Origin: Cyclobacteriaceae bacterium
Lineage (GTDB): Bacteria; Bacteroidota; Bacteroidia; Cytophagales; Cyclobacteriaceae
Length of the DNA: 64,000 nucleotides
Direction: 5' to 3'
Assembly: GCA_028284125.1 (NCBI GenBank)
Contig: JANQSI010000001.1
Location: forward strand, 412,253-476,252
Shown: one piece after another, positions 1 through 9,457 of the stretch
Position numbering within the stretch: position 1 is the stretch's first letter
Layout of the letters: each line of letters starts with the position of its first letter
Position numbers and translations under genes: made by a program
Notes under the pieces: model-generated
Database searches by the model: none
Told to the model about the DNA's origin: nothing
The model's input: the letters and a program-made list of their open reading frames with translations, nothing else

Positions 1-2445
1 GCAGGAGTAAAGGACATCCCTTATTGTCCAGCAAGAGTTTTAATGCAGGATTTTACCGGAGTTCCTGCTGTCGTGGATATAGCATCCATTCGTGCAGAAG
101 TGGCCAGGAAAGGAAAAGACACTGGAAAAACCAATCCGGTCGTACCGGCTGATATGGTCATTGACCACTCAGTTATGGTTGAGCATTTTGGTGGTCCTGA
201 TTCCTATCAGAAAAATGTTGATTTGGAATACCAGAGAAATGAAGAGCGGTACAAGTTGCTTAAATGGGGACAGCAGGCGTTTGATAATTTTAGTGTTGTA
301 CCTCCGGGAATGGGAATTTGCCACCAGGTAAATCTTGAATACTTGGCGCAAGGTGTGATTGACAGAGATGGCTATTTGTTTCCAGACACGCTCGTGGGAA
401 CAGACTCACACACGCCAATGGTGAACGGAATTGGTGTATTAGGTTGGGGTGTTGGTGGAATTGAAGCAGAGGCTGCCATGCTCGGTCAACCGATTTACAT
501 GATCCTTCCTCAAGTGATTGGATTGAAAATCACCGGTAAAATGAAAGAGGGGACTACTTCTACTGATTTAGTTCTTACGATTACGAGGTTACTTAGAGAT
601 TACGGAGTGGTTGGAAAAATCGTTGAAGTTTTTGGACCTGGCTTAGCAAATCTTGCAGTAACAGACCGTGCCACTATTTCAAACATGTCGCCGGAATTTG
701 GATGCACGGACACACACTGGCCAATCGATTCACAGACGCTCGATTACATGCGAAAAACCAATCGTTCAGCTTCTCATATTGATATGGTTGAAGCGTATGC
801 GAAAGAGAACATGTTGTGGCGTGACGACAATGCCGAAATCGAATACACGGACGTGATCGAATTGGATCTTGGAACTGTTGAGCCTACGATTTCCGGACCG
901 AAACGACCTCAGGATAAGATCTTGCTTAGAGATGCAAAACCGCAAATGCAAAAACTTTTGGACGAGTACGGTTCTAAAAGGCAAAGCATTGAACTTTCGA
1001 CTGCTGATTATGGAGATTTTACCTTAAATGAAGCATCCGTTGTAATTGCAGCGATAACATCCTGTACAAATACCTCCAATCCAAGTGTGATGATCGGTTC
1101 TGGATTGGTAGCGAAGAAAGCATTGGAAAAAGGATTGAAAGTGAAGCCTTGGGTGAAAACGTCTTTGGCTCCTGGTTCGCGTGTGGTAACTGAATACCTT
1201 GAAAAATCGAACCTTTTGCAGGAATTGGAAGCGCTTAATTTCTACGTTGTTGGATACGGCTGTACAACTTGTATTGGAAACTCCGGAGACATGATTCCAG
1301 AAGTTCAGCAAGCGGTCATTGACAATGACATGGTGGTTTGTTCGGCACTTTCCGGAAACAGAAACTTTGAAGCTCGAATCCATCCGAACATAAAGATGAA
1401 CTTCCTGGCTTCACCAATGCTAGTCGTGGCGTACGCGATTGCCGGAACAATGGATTTCGACATGAATAACGATTCACTTGGCAATGATGCTGATGGAAAT
1501 CCAGTGTATTTGAGAGATATCTGGCCTACATCTGAAGAGATTAACGAAGTAATGAATCGAGTCGTAACTCCGGAAGATTATGCCAAAACTTATGCTACCG
1601 CATTCGATGGAGACGATACCTGGAAAGCACTAAATGCTCCAACCGGAATGACTTACGATTGGGATGACAAATCGACCTACATCCAGGAGGCGCCATTTTT
1701 TCAAAACATTTCGGAAAGTGTAGAAAATCCGGACGATATCAAAGGAGCTAAAGTATTGCTGCAATTAGGCGATATGGTAACAACAGATCACATTTCTCCA
1801 GCTGGAAAATTTCAACCGGAACATCCGGCAGGCCAGTATTTGGTTTCAAATGAAGTAGCACAAAAGGATTTCAATTCTTATGGCTCAAGACGTGGAAACC
1901 ACGAAGTAATGATGCGCGGAACGTTTGCCAATGTTCGAATCAAGAATAAACTAGCATCCAGAGAAGGCGGCTGGACCACTTACCATCCAACAGGCGAAGA
2001 AATACCTGTTTACGATGCAGCAATGAAGTACCAGGAATCCGGAACTCCATTGGTGGTAATCGGTGGTAAAGAATACGGTTCCGGTTCTTCGAGAGACTGG
2101 GCGGCAAAAGGAACTACATTGCTTGGAGTAAAAGCCGTGATTACAGAGAGTTTCGAGCGCATTCACAGATCCAATCTTGTCGGAATGGGTGTGCTTCCAA
2201 TGGTATTTCTGGAAGGAGAAAATCAAGATACGCTTGGCTTAACAGGAGATGAGACCTATGACATTTCCGGTATTTCATCAGACTTGACTCCTGGGAAAAT
2301 TGTGGATGTCAAGGCGACAAAACCAGATGGTTCAGCTATAGCATTCAAGGCAAAGCTACGATTGGATTCAGGTGTCGATGTGGAATACTACAAACACGGT
2401 GGCATCTTGAATTATGTCCTTAGAAATTTCTTGAAAGACAACTAA
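1..2445 (+). CDS. acnA: Aconitate hydratase, AcnA/IRP1 type (5' end outside the window)
   Basis: Interconverts citrate and isocitrate in the cytoplasmic TCA cycle using a [4Fe-4S] cluster. The frame is open from base 1, before the first ATG at 43, and the residues in front of that ATG (KDIPYCPARVL) belong to the family, so the real start lies upstream and roughly the first 100 residues are missing. Cluster cysteines are visible in TSCTNTSNP (about base 1063) and GCTTCIGNSG (about 1261-1272). The C-terminal swivel domain carries the substrate loop GGKEYGSGSSRDWAAKG. A strong terminator follows 24 bases after the stop, so this ends its transcription unit. The Suf operon in the same window would supply the cluster. 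Identification is firm; the acnA symbol is by length and motif style rather than a tree. Confidence 0.96.
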   Translation, partial: AGVKDIPYCPARVLMQDFTGVPAVVDIASIRAEVARKGKDTGKTNPVVPADMVIDHSVMVEHFGGPDSYQKNVDLEYQRNEERYKLLKWGQQAFDNFSVVPPGMGICHQVNLEYLAQGVIDRDGYLFPDTLVGTDSHTPMVNGIGVLGWGVGGIEAEAAMLGQPIYMILPQVIGLKITGKMKEGTTSTDLVLTITRLLRDYGVVGKIVEVFGPGLANLAVTDRATISNMSPEFGCTDTHWPIDSQTLDYMRKTNRSASHIDMVEAYAKENMLWRDDNAEIEYTDVIELDLGTVEPTISGPKRPQDKILLRDAKPQMQKLLDEYGSKRQSIELSTADYGDFTLNEASVVIAAITSCTNTSNPSVMIGSGLVAKKALEKGLKVKPWVKTSLAPGSRVVTEYLEKSNLLQELEALNFYVVGYGCTTCIGNSGDMIPEVQQAVIDNDMVVCSALSGNRNFEARIHPNIKMNFLASPMLVVAYAIAGTMDFDMNNDSLGNDADGNPVYLRDIWPTSEEINEVMNRVVTPEDYAKTYATAFDGDDTWKALNAPTGMTYDWDDKSTYIQEAPFFQNISESVENPDDIKGAKVLLQLGDMVTTDHISPAGKFQPEHPAGQYLVSNEVAQKDFNSYGSRRGNHEVMMRGTFANVRIKNKLASREGGWTTYHPTGEEIPVYDAAMKYQESGTPLVVIGGKEYGSGSSRDWAAKGTTLLGVKAVITESFERIHRSNLVGMGVLPMVFLEGENQDTLGLTGDETYDISGISSDLTPGKIVDVKATKPDGSAIAFKAKLRLDSGVDVEYYKHGGILNYVLRNFLKDN

Positions 2446-2468
2446 ATGAAATGTACCATTCATAAAAA

Positions 2469-2495
2469 AGCCCACCTAACGGATGGGCTTTTTTT
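2469..2495 (+). terminator. Rho-independent terminator after aconitase
   Basis: Stem AGCCCA/TGGGCT, extended inward by CC/GG with a bulge, followed by seven T. It separates aconitase from the M16 peptidase gene. Confidence 0.9.
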
Positions 2496-2554
2496 ATATA
2501 TTCAAACATAAACTTCTAGTTTAGCGTTCTCTTTTCAAATCAAACCTGATTCAA

Positions 2555-5512
2555 ATGAAAAAAATAAGTTTTTTGATTACGCTTGCGATCCTGGCTTCAT
2601 GTGCCCCATCTGAAAAAGCGTATGAAACCAAAACAGCTACGGAAAATGGCTACACCTATGAATATGTTACAGGTGATGCCATGAACACAAGAATTTATAC
2701 ACTTGATAACGGTCTTAAGGTTTATTTAAGTGATTATGAAAATGCGCCAAGAGTGCATGTTTTCCTTCCTGTAAAAGCCGGTGGAAAAAATGATCCTGCA
2801 GACAATACAGGACTCGCTCACTATCTCGAACATATGATGTTCAAAGGAACAGAAAAGTTCGGCACAGTCAATTATGAAGAAGAAAAAGTCATGCTTGACA
2901 GTATAGAGCAAATGTTCAACCATTATGCGACTTTGACTGATCCGGATGAAAGAAAAGCTTTTTACGCTAAAATTGATCAGTATTCTAACCAAGCTGCTGA
3001 ACTGGCCATCGCCAATGAATACGATAAAATGATGGCCTTGATCGGAGCAAAAGGAGTCAATGCTTACACGACGGAAGATCGTACAGTTTACACTGTGGAT
3101 ATACCGTCTAATGAGGTAGAAAGGTTTCTTGAAATAGAAGGCCAAAGATTCAGAAAAATCGTCAACAGGCTTTTTCATACAGAACTTGAAACAGTCTATG
3201 AAGAAAAGAATAGATCTCTTGATAACGACCGATGGAAAACGTTTGAAACATTATATAAAGCAGCTTTCAAGGAACATCCTTATGGAACACAGACAGTGAT
3301 TGGAACCATTGATCACTTGAAGAATCCATCGATTACGGAGATAAGAAAATATTTCGATAAATATTATCGGCCAAACAACGTAGCGATCTGCATGAGTGGT
3401 GATATTGATTACAATGAGACGATCGCACTTGTTGACAAATACTTTGGTGATTGGGAACCCAATAATGACATTCCGGAATGGACTAAGATCGAGGAAGCTC
3501 CGATTGAAGGGCCAGTCGTACGAGAAGTATTTGGGCCGGATGCAGAATTCCTAAATATCGGATTCCGATTTGACGGTACAAGTTCCGAAGAGCACACTAT
3601 GATTAAGTTGGTTGATATGATTCTGAACAATTCAGAAGCTGGTTTGATCGACTTGAACCTAAAGCAAAAGCAAGCAGTTCTCAATGCAGGCTCATATGTA
3701 GACAACATGAATGACTACTCCATTCATACGCTATTTGGAAATGCTAAGCAAAATCAGTCCTTAGAAGAGGTTAAGGACCTTGTCCTGGAACAAATCGAAT
3801 TACTCAAGAAAGGTGAATTTGATGATTGGCTGCTTGATGCGGTAATCACAGATTTTAAAACTTCCAGGATGAAAGGTTTGGAAAGCAATTGGTCAAGAGC
3901 AAATGCGATGGTGATGGCATTCACTAATGATATGGATTGGGCAAATTACATTCGGGAAATTGAAAAAATGGAAAGCATCACCAAAGAGCAATTGGTTGCT
4001 TTTGCCAATGAGAAGTACAATGACAATTATGTGGTTGTTTACAAAAGGAACGGTGAAGATCCGAATAAGCAAAAAGTTGAAAAACCGCTGATCACTAAAG
4101 TCCCGGTTAACAGAGACACTAAATCAGATTTTCACGTAGCTGTCGCTGGAAAAGAAGTTAGTAAGTTAAAGCCTGTTTTCGTCAACTATACTGAGGATGT
4201 AAACAAGTTCTCGGTCAACAATGTGGATGTACTTACCAAGGAGAACGAAGAAAACGAGCTTTTCGATTTGACTTATTTACTTGATCTAGGAAAGAATGCA
4301 GATCCTAAACTGGCAATTGCAGTTCAATACTTGGAATTTATAGGAACAGATGATTATACCGCTGAGGAATTCAAAAAAGAACTGTATAAGATTGGATGTA
4401 GCTTCAGTGTTTTCGCCTCAACAGAAAGAACATACGTCACACTTTCTGGACTGGACGAAAACATGGAAAAGGCTACCGAGCTGTTCGAATCATTATTAGC
4501 TAATCCGAAAGCCGATCAGGATGCTTTAGACAAAATGATCGATCGTACGTTCAAGTCTCGATCAAATGCCAAGAAAAACAAGCGCACCATTCTTTGGAGC
4601 GGATTGTTTAATTACGGTAAGTACGGATCGACCAATCCATTTAATGATGTGTTAGAAAACAGTGAACTTCAAGAGTTAGGTGCTGATGAATTAACAGAAA
4701 TCATTCAAGGAATCACAAAGCTCCCACATCGAATCCTGTACTATGGACCAAGGAAAAATGATGAAGTGAGCACATTCCTTGCTAACTATCATCCCGTACC
4801 GGCTGAATTCAATGAGATCCCACAATTAAAGGAATATCCTGAACTGGAGATTGATCAACCAAAAGTATTTTGGACGAACTACGACATGGTGCAAACGGAA
4901 ATTGTTTTCCTTGCCAAGAGTGAAAATTACGATTCGGAAAATGCACCAGCCGTTCGAATGTTCAATGAATATTTTGGCGGTGGAATGAACAGTATTGTTT
5001 TCCAGGAAATTCGTGAGGCGCAAGGCTTGGCCTACTCGGTTTTCTCAAGTTATTCTCAACCTTCCAAAAAGGATAAAGCAAATTACTTGTTCGCATATGT
5101 TGGAACTCAGGCAGATAAGCAAGCTGAAGCTATGAATGCCATGATGGATCTCTTGAATAATATGCCAGAATCTCCTGAGGCATTTGATATTGCTAAAGAA
5201 GCTATTCTCAATAAGATAGAAAGTGAGCGTGTAACAGGATCACGTGTATTGTGGAACTACATTGGTGCTCAAGACAGAGGATTGGAATATGATGTTAGAG
5301 AAGATATTTACAATCAGGTGAAATCAATGGAATTTGACAACCTCATGAATTTCCACGAAAAATATATCAAAGACAACAAGTTTGTAACTGTGTTGGTTGG
5401 CTCTAGAGACAAAATCGATTTTCGTGCACTTCGCGAATACGGAAGTATCACGGAAGTCTCTTTGGATGAGCTATTCGGATACACAGATTCTCAACCAATT
5501 GTGATTGAATAA
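2555..5512 (+). CDS. M16-family zinc metallopeptidase, lipoprotein, two-domain (pitrilysin/insulinase-like)
   Basis: Predicted envelope zinc protease of 985 residues. The N-terminus is a lipoprotein signal with lipobox LASC (Cys16). The first M16 domain has the inverted zinc motif HYLEH at residues 89-93 and the distal glutamate region EEKNRSLDND near residue 215. The second half (about 560-950) is a second M16-like domain without an HxxEH motif, including the typical FGGGMNSIVFQEIRE segment, so one half is catalytic and one structural, as in many bacterial members. It is monocistronic, flanked by terminators on both sides. The substrate is unknown; related Bacteroidota proteins are only annotated as insulinase-family peptidases. 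Confidence 0.95.
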   Translation: MKKISFLITLAILASCAPSEKAYETKTATENGYTYEYVTGDAMNTRIYTLDNGLKVYLSDYENAPRVHVFLPVKAGGKNDPADNTGLAHYLEHMMFKGTEKFGTVNYEEEKVMLDSIEQMFNHYATLTDPDERKAFYAKIDQYSNQAAELAIANEYDKMMALIGAKGVNAYTTEDRTVYTVDIPSNEVERFLEIEGQRFRKIVNRLFHTELETVYEEKNRSLDNDRWKTFETLYKAAFKEHPYGTQTVIGTIDHLKNPSITEIRKYFDKYYRPNNVAICMSGDIDYNETIALVDKYFGDWEPNNDIPEWTKIEEAPIEGPVVREVFGPDAEFLNIGFRFDGTSSEEHTMIKLVDMILNNSEAGLIDLNLKQKQAVLNAGSYVDNMNDYSIHTLFGNAKQNQSLEEVKDLVLEQIELLKKGEFDDWLLDAVITDFKTSRMKGLESNWSRANAMVMAFTNDMDWANYIREIEKMESITKEQLVAFANEKYNDNYVVVYKRNGEDPNKQKVEKPLITKVPVNRDTKSDFHVAVAGKEVSKLKPVFVNYTEDVNKFSVNNVDVLTKENEENELFDLTYLLDLGKNADPKLAIAVQYLEFIGTDDYTAEEFKKELYKIGCSFSVFASTERTYVTLSGLDENMEKATELFESLLANPKADQDALDKMIDRTFKSRSNAKKNKRTILWSGLFNYGKYGSTNPFNDVLENSELQELGADELTEIIQGITKLPHRILYYGPRKNDEVSTFLANYHPVPAEFNEIPQLKEYPELEIDQPKVFWTNYDMVQTEIVFLAKSENYDSENAPAVRMFNEYFGGGMNSIVFQEIREAQGLAYSVFSSYSQPSKKDKANYLFAYVGTQADKQAEAMNAMMDLLNNMPESPEAFDIAKEAILNKIESERVTGSRVLWNYIGAQDRGLEYDVREDIYNQVKSMEFDNLMNFHEKYIKDNKFVTVLVGSRDKIDFRALREYGSITEVSLDELFGYTDSQPIVIE

Positions 5513-5533
5513 AATTGAAACGAATATGATAAA

Positions 5534-5562
5534 AAAGCCCGCGCTTTGCTGCGGGCTTTTTT
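5534..5562 (+). terminator. Rho-independent terminator after M16 peptidase
   Basis: Perfect stem AAAGCCCGC/GCGGGCTTT, 8-base loop, T run to 5562. It ends only 29 bases before the next start codon. Confidence 0.92.
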
Positions 5563-5591
5563 ATCTTTAACCCACCATAACAACCAAAGAA

Positions 5592-6374
5592 ATGAAAAAT
5601 CTAACCTTTATACTTATACTTTCAATTGCTGTTGCTTGTACCTCTTCCCAAAATTCCGGAGAAAAATCTTCGAGCGACACCCAAACCATTGGTCCAGCGA
5701 TTACTTTGACCAAGGCACCTGCTTCACCTCAATTTCCAGATGCAACCTTGACAAAAACCGATGTGAGCATTGAACCAAACGATTCATCCAATTCTGTGAA
5801 TTATAGTTTCGATGTTGCTGGATATGAATTAGGAGCTCAAACAGAAGATGCTGCCACCAGAGGAATCGCCAACTCTGGAAAAGGTCAGCACATTCATTTC
5901 ATTGTAAATAATGGACCATATTCGGCACACTACATGCCTGGAGTCTCAAATCAATTAGAAGATGGCAACTATGTGGTGCTTGCATTCTTGTCCAGATCCT
6001 ACCATGAAAGTGTAAAAAGCGAAGGAGCTTATCATATTGAGAATTTAAATGTTGGTGATGCTGGAGTTGTTGAAGCAGATCTTTCAGCCCCTCACCTTTT
6101 CTACAGTCGTCCAAAAGGCAGCTATGCTGGAGAGGACACCAAGAAATTGATGCTTGATTTCTATTTGTTAAACACGACCATTTCACCAGAAGGAAACAAA
6201 GTACGAGCTACTGTTAATGGTAAAGAATTCATGATCGATGAATGGGCACCTTACTACATTGAGGGCTTACCATTGGGTGAAGTGAATATCAAATTAGAGC
6301 TGATTGATTCGGAAGGAAATCCAATCGAAGGGCCATTCAACAGTGTAGAACGATCGGTCACACTGACTGAATAA
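5592..6374 (+). CDS. Conserved Bacteroidota lipoprotein of unknown function
   Basis: 260 residues with a lipoprotein signal peptide ending in VACTSSQ. The mature part contains a conserved core with GQHIHFIVNNGPYSAHY (about residues 98-114), the segment FLSRSYHES and a terminal stretch EWAPYYIEGLPLGEV. From memory, relatives are sometimes named phosphopeptide-binding protein, but I see no motif that supports that activity, so I leave the function open. The His-rich HIHF segment could bind a ligand or metal; this is inference. It sits between a terminator and an unrelated NTF2-like gene and is probably a single-gene unit. Confidence 0.85.
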   Translation: MKNLTFILILSIAVACTSSQNSGEKSSSDTQTIGPAITLTKAPASPQFPDATLTKTDVSIEPNDSSNSVNYSFDVAGYELGAQTEDAATRGIANSGKGQHIHFIVNNGPYSAHYMPGVSNQLEDGNYVVLAFLSRSYHESVKSEGAYHIENLNVGDAGVVEADLSAPHLFYSRPKGSYAGEDTKKLMLDFYLLNTTISPEGNKVRATVNGKEFMIDEWAPYYIEGLPLGEVNIKLELIDSEGNPIEGPFNSVERSVTLTE

Positions 6375-6484
6375 TTCTAATCTATAGTGAATATTCTGAT
6401 TGTTTGATGTAAGGCGGACAAATGGTTTTTCGCTTCCAGAGATGAAGTAGGTAGTTTAGTTCCAAACTCAAGTTAGAACTCATC

Positions 6485-6898
6485 ATGGAACAAAAACCTC
6501 CCTTCCCTCCTTTCAATTTGGAAACGGCTACTCAAAAAATTCAAATGGCCGAAGACGCCTGGAACACAAAGGATCCTGAAAAAGTATGCATGGCCTATAC
6601 CATCGATACTGAATGGAGAAACAGAGATCAATTCATCAATGGACGGGAAGAAGTCAAAGCTTTCTTAACTGATAAATGGAACAAGGAACTCGATTACCGA
6701 CTTAAGAAAGAACTTTGGACTTATCGTGACAATCGGATCGCTGTTCGTTTCGAATATGAGTATCATGACAATGATGGAAATTGGTTTCGAGCCTATGGAA
6801 ATGAAAACTGGGAATTTGATGAGAGCGGACTCATGAGAAAAAGATTCGCAAGCATAAATGATCTTCCGATCAAAGAAGAAGACCGGAGGATTAAATAG
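6485..6898 (+). CDS. DUF1348 / NTF2-like (SnoaL-fold) protein
   Basis: 137-residue cytoplasmic protein with no signal peptide. The sequence matches the DUF1348 family pattern: N-terminal [11 protein letters not shown], then [62 protein letters not shown]. These proteins adopt the NTF2/SnoaL cone fold; no biochemical role is established for this family. The gene is separate from its upstream neighbour by 110 bases and convergent with the dehydrogenase gene whose stop lies 9 bases downstream. Confidence 0.9.
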   Translation: MEQKPPFPPFNLETATQKIQMAEDAWNTKDPEKVCMAYTIDTEWRNRDQFINGREEVKAFLTDKWNKELDYRLKKELWTYRDNRIAVRFEYEYHDNDGNWFRAYGNENWEFDESGLMRKRFASINDLPIKEEDRRIK

Positions 6899-6906
6899 GC
6901 ATAGTT

Positions 6907-7836
6907 CTAACCGTTCACCTGATAAGTCGTATCTCCTTTTTCGAAAAAATCAATGATCTGGGTGACAGAAGCCACTAGTGAGTTCAGATTAGCTTCCACT
7001 GTTTGAGCTCCCATTTTCTTAGTAGTGAAAAGCGTCCGCATAGGAAATTTCTCTTCCATTTCAACCTTCCACTTGGGGGCAATATCAGAAGCATACATGA
7101 GTTCTGATCGCTCTGACATGATTCGCATCAAACCCTTTTCATCAATTAGATCCTTTCTGGCCGTGTTGATCAAAACGGCTCGTTTTTTCATTTTGGATAA
7201 AAGTCGATAATTAATACTTCGTTCTGTTTTTTCATTTACCGGGATATTTAGGGAAACGAAGTTGACCTTTTTATATAAATCTTCTGCTGACTTACAGGCT
7301 TTTACTGCATGTTCTTTCATGACCTTGGAATCTACATAAGGATCGTATGCAAACACCTTCATATCAAATCCTTTAGCAATCTGGGCCATACATTTTCCAA
7401 TATGTCCAAAACCGTGCAAACCAATACTCTTCCCTTTAAGCTCCGTTCCTGGTCCACCGAGATACTTTCTCCGAATCAGTCCAAGCATTAGGCCAAAGGC
7501 CAGCTCTGCCACTCCATTTGAATTTTGGCCAGGAGTATTCATCACAATTATTTTTCGCTTCGTAGCTGCGTCTACATCAATGTTGTCATAACCGGCACCA
7601 GCTCGAACAACAACTTTCAATTTTTTGGCTGACCCAATGATGTCTTGAGAAACCTTGTCGCTTCTTACAACCAGTGCAGAAACATTCGAAATAGCTTCCT
7701 TGAATTCATCGACATTGTTGTAGCGCTCCAATAACTTCAAATCGAAATCATCTACATGTCTGATGATTTTCTGGACTTTCTTAATTGCCTTCCTAGCAAA
7801 AGGTTTTTCCGTTGCGATTAGGATCGTTTTCTTCAT
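6907..7836 (-). CDS. D-isomer-specific 2-hydroxyacid dehydrogenase (phosphoglycerate-dehydrogenase-like)
   Basis: 309-residue NAD(P)-dependent oxidoreductase. The Rossmann motif GLHGFGHIGK lies near residues 138-147 with the acidic residue in FAYDPYV ending beta-2. The substrate-side arginine/glutamate/histidine pattern is less canonical: TARKDLIDEKGL carries the Arg, but the usual catalytic His near the end is not obvious (GAQTVEANLNS occupies the place of the usual HxGGxT loop, with Gln at the His position). It may therefore be a divergent SerA-like protein. There is no ACT domain and no serine-biosynthesis gene beside it. It stands alone on the minus strand. Confidence 0.82.
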   Translation of the reverse strand: MKKTILIATEKPFARKAIKKVQKIIRHVDDFDLKLLERYNNVDEFKEAISNVSALVVRSDKVSQDIIGSAKKLKVVVRAGAGYDNIDVDAATKRKIIVMNTPGQNSNGVAELAFGLMLGLIRRKYLGGPGTELKGKSIGLHGFGHIGKCMAQIAKGFDMKVFAYDPYVDSKVMKEHAVKACKSAEDLYKKVNFVSLNIPVNEKTERSINYRLLSKMKKRAVLINTARKDLIDEKGLMRIMSERSELMYASDIAPKWKVEMEEKFPMRTLFTTKKMGAQTVEANLNSLVASVTQIIDFFEKGDTTYQVNG

Positions 7837-8143
7837 GCTGATTTTGAATCAGATTTAGCGCGAGTGAAAATAAATAAAGTCGTTCAGTTGGACTAGATGG
7901 AAATGTAAAATACCGATGATGTAGTCATCTAGATACAAATAAAAACCCCTCACATTGTGAGGGGTCGCACTTCTATTTATAACCAAAAATGTAAAGTGCT
8001 GCTAACTTTAGTAAGTTCAATCGATTTTACCTAACATTTAATCCGAACGAAGATTCTCGGCTGAGGTGTCCCGATTTAGTTAAGTTTTAAGCGCAGCGTT
8101 GTTAACATTTAAGGAAATTCCAAATTGTTTACGAAGGATGCTT
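7837..8143. other. Intergenic stretch with one terminator
   Basis: About 300 bases between two minus-strand genes. It holds the terminator at 7937-7965 and the promoter region of the dehydrogenase gene. I see no further open frame or convincing structure in 7966-8143. Confidence 0.6.
7937..7965 (-). terminator. Rho-independent terminator for the minus-strand barrel gene
   Basis: Near-perfect palindrome ACCCCTCACA/TGTGAGGGGT with an A-rich flank on the low-coordinate side, giving a T tract when read on the minus strand. It lies about 180 bases beyond the stop of the gene at 8144-8668. Confidence 0.85.
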
Positions 8144-8668
8144 TTAACGTAGATAAATGTTGAAACCCACGGCTACTGCAAAAATGGAAGAATTGATATC
8201 ACCTGTACCGGAGGTGTAACTAATCCCTGGTTCTACTGCTACACTATCTACAATCCAAATAGGATAACCGGCTTCCAGAAGCAAATTACCTCCACTGAAA
8301 TCAGATACCGTTGTTGATCCACTCTCCGTCTCACCACTCACTGCAGTATATCCCGCTCCCACATAAAAAGTGCCATTCACATAGTAACGTGCAAAAGGAC
8401 CAATTGTCGTTGATGAGGTTTTAAAATCACCTTGCTTCGATGAAGATAGTCCAAGTGTTAACCCACCTACAAGGTTATCTATAAAAAAATACCCTCCCCT
8501 CGTAGATAAATTGAAACTTGAACGATTGTCATCCACACCATCAATGCTCGTGGATGAAAAAGACAAATTAGAAGAAGCTCCTGCTAACCAGCCTCCTTCT
8601 TCAGTTTGTGCTTTAACAATAGTTAAAGACAATACAAACATGGTCATTAGTAGTAATTGTTTTTTCAT
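8144..8668 (-). CDS. Outer-membrane beta-barrel protein (porin-like, about 8 strands)
   Basis: 174 residues with a Sec signal peptide cleaved after VKAQ. The mature protein alternates Gly/Ser/aromatic residues as in small OMP barrels (GGYFFIDNLVGGLTLGL, FARYYVNGTFYVGAGY, LLLEAGYPIWI) and ends with VGFNIYLR, a C-terminal barrel strand with an aromatic near the end. No enzymatic motif. The role is structural or unknown. Monocistronic with a clear terminator. Confidence 0.85.
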   Translation of the reverse strand: MKKQLLLMTMFVLSLTIVKAQTEEGGWLAGASSNLSFSSTSIDGVDDNRSSFNLSTRGGYFFIDNLVGGLTLGLSSSKQGDFKTSSTTIGPFARYYVNGTFYVGAGYTAVSGETESGSTTVSDFSGGNLLLEAGYPIWIVDSVAVEPGISYTSGTGDINSSIFAVAVGFNIYLR

Positions 8669-8764
8669 TTTGAGAATTTTAAATTGTTTAAATAGTATTA
8701 TATAAGTTATAATAAACGTAATTGGCTATTTTCAGTTAATCAAAACCCCAAAAAAGGAGTCATT

Positions 8765-9457
8765 GTGAAAAAAATTGTAGTGCTTACCGGTGCTGGTATT
8801 AGTGCAGAAAGTGGACTTAAAACTTTCAGAGATTCAGGGGGACTATGGGAGGGTCATGATGTGATGGAAGTCGCTACTCCAGAAGCCTGGCAAAGAGATC
8901 GCGCACTCGTTTTGGAGTTCTATAATCAACGGAGAAAGCAGGCATTATCAGTCAAGCCAAATGATGGTCATCTAGTGTTGACGGAACTACAAAATCATTT
9001 TCAAGTATCCATCGTAACCCAAAATGTAGATAATCTTCACGAACAAGCAGGAAGCAAACAAGTGCTGCATCTACATGGTCAACTCAATAAATCAAGAAGC
9101 ACACTAGACCCTTCACTGGTGTATGATATCGAGGGTTGGGAGTTGAAAGAAGGGGATAAATGTGAAAAAGGATCTCAGTTGCGACCACATATTGTCTGGT
9201 TTGGAGAAGCAGTTCCAATGATGGAGCCGGCAATCATTGAAGCAACCTCTGCAGACATTTTTATAGTAGCAGGCACATCATTAGTTGTTTACCCGGCTGC
9301 AGGCTTATTAGATTTTATTTCTCCTTCTGTTCCTAAATATATTGTGGATCCTAAGCTACCAGAAGTTCGATCTACAGAGAATATGTTCCTTTATGAAGAA
9401 GAAGCTTCCACAGGCCTACAAAAAGTAATGAAACACATAATTCAGAATCATTTATGA
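8765..9457 (+). CDS. cobB: Sirtuin: NAD-dependent protein deacylase (SIR2/CobB type)
   Basis: 230 residues. NAD-binding motif GAGISAESG at residues 8-16 and FRDSGGLW, then TQNVDNLHEQAG and the catalytic histidine in HLHGQL, then RPHIVWFGE and VAGTSLVVYPAAG. Starts with GTG, supported by a strong AGGAG ribosome site 6 bases upstream and by motif position. The small zinc module normally built from two Cys pairs is reduced: only one Cys (DKCEKGS) remains in that insert. It overlaps the next gene by 4 bases (ATGA), so they are translationally coupled. Likely removes acetyl or acyl groups from lysines; the acyl preference cannot be read from sequence. Confidence 0.94.
   Translation: MKKIVVLTGAGISAESGLKTFRDSGGLWEGHDVMEVATPEAWQRDRALVLEFYNQRRKQALSVKPNDGHLVLTELQNHFQVSIVTQNVDNLHEQAGSKQVLHLHGQLNKSRSTLDPSLVYDIEGWELKEGDKCEKGSQLRPHIVWFGEAVPMMEPAIIEATSADIFIVAGTSLVVYPAAGLLDFISPSVPKYIVDPKLPEVRSTENMFLYEEEASTGLQKVMKHIIQNHL

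Noticed and set aside
2726..3178. 150-codon minus frame inside the M16 peptidase gene
   Set aside because: Opposite to the catalytic domain with its HxxEH motif; no promoter or partner.
5738..5756. GATGCAACCTTG as another copy of the ECF-like motif
   Set aside because: Lies within the coding sequence of the lipoprotein, without a GTCTT-like element at the same distance.
5546..5773. 75-codon + frame overlapping the start of the lipoprotein gene
   Set aside because: Covers a terminator and the start of a well-supported gene in another frame; Cys/Asn-rich nonsense composition.
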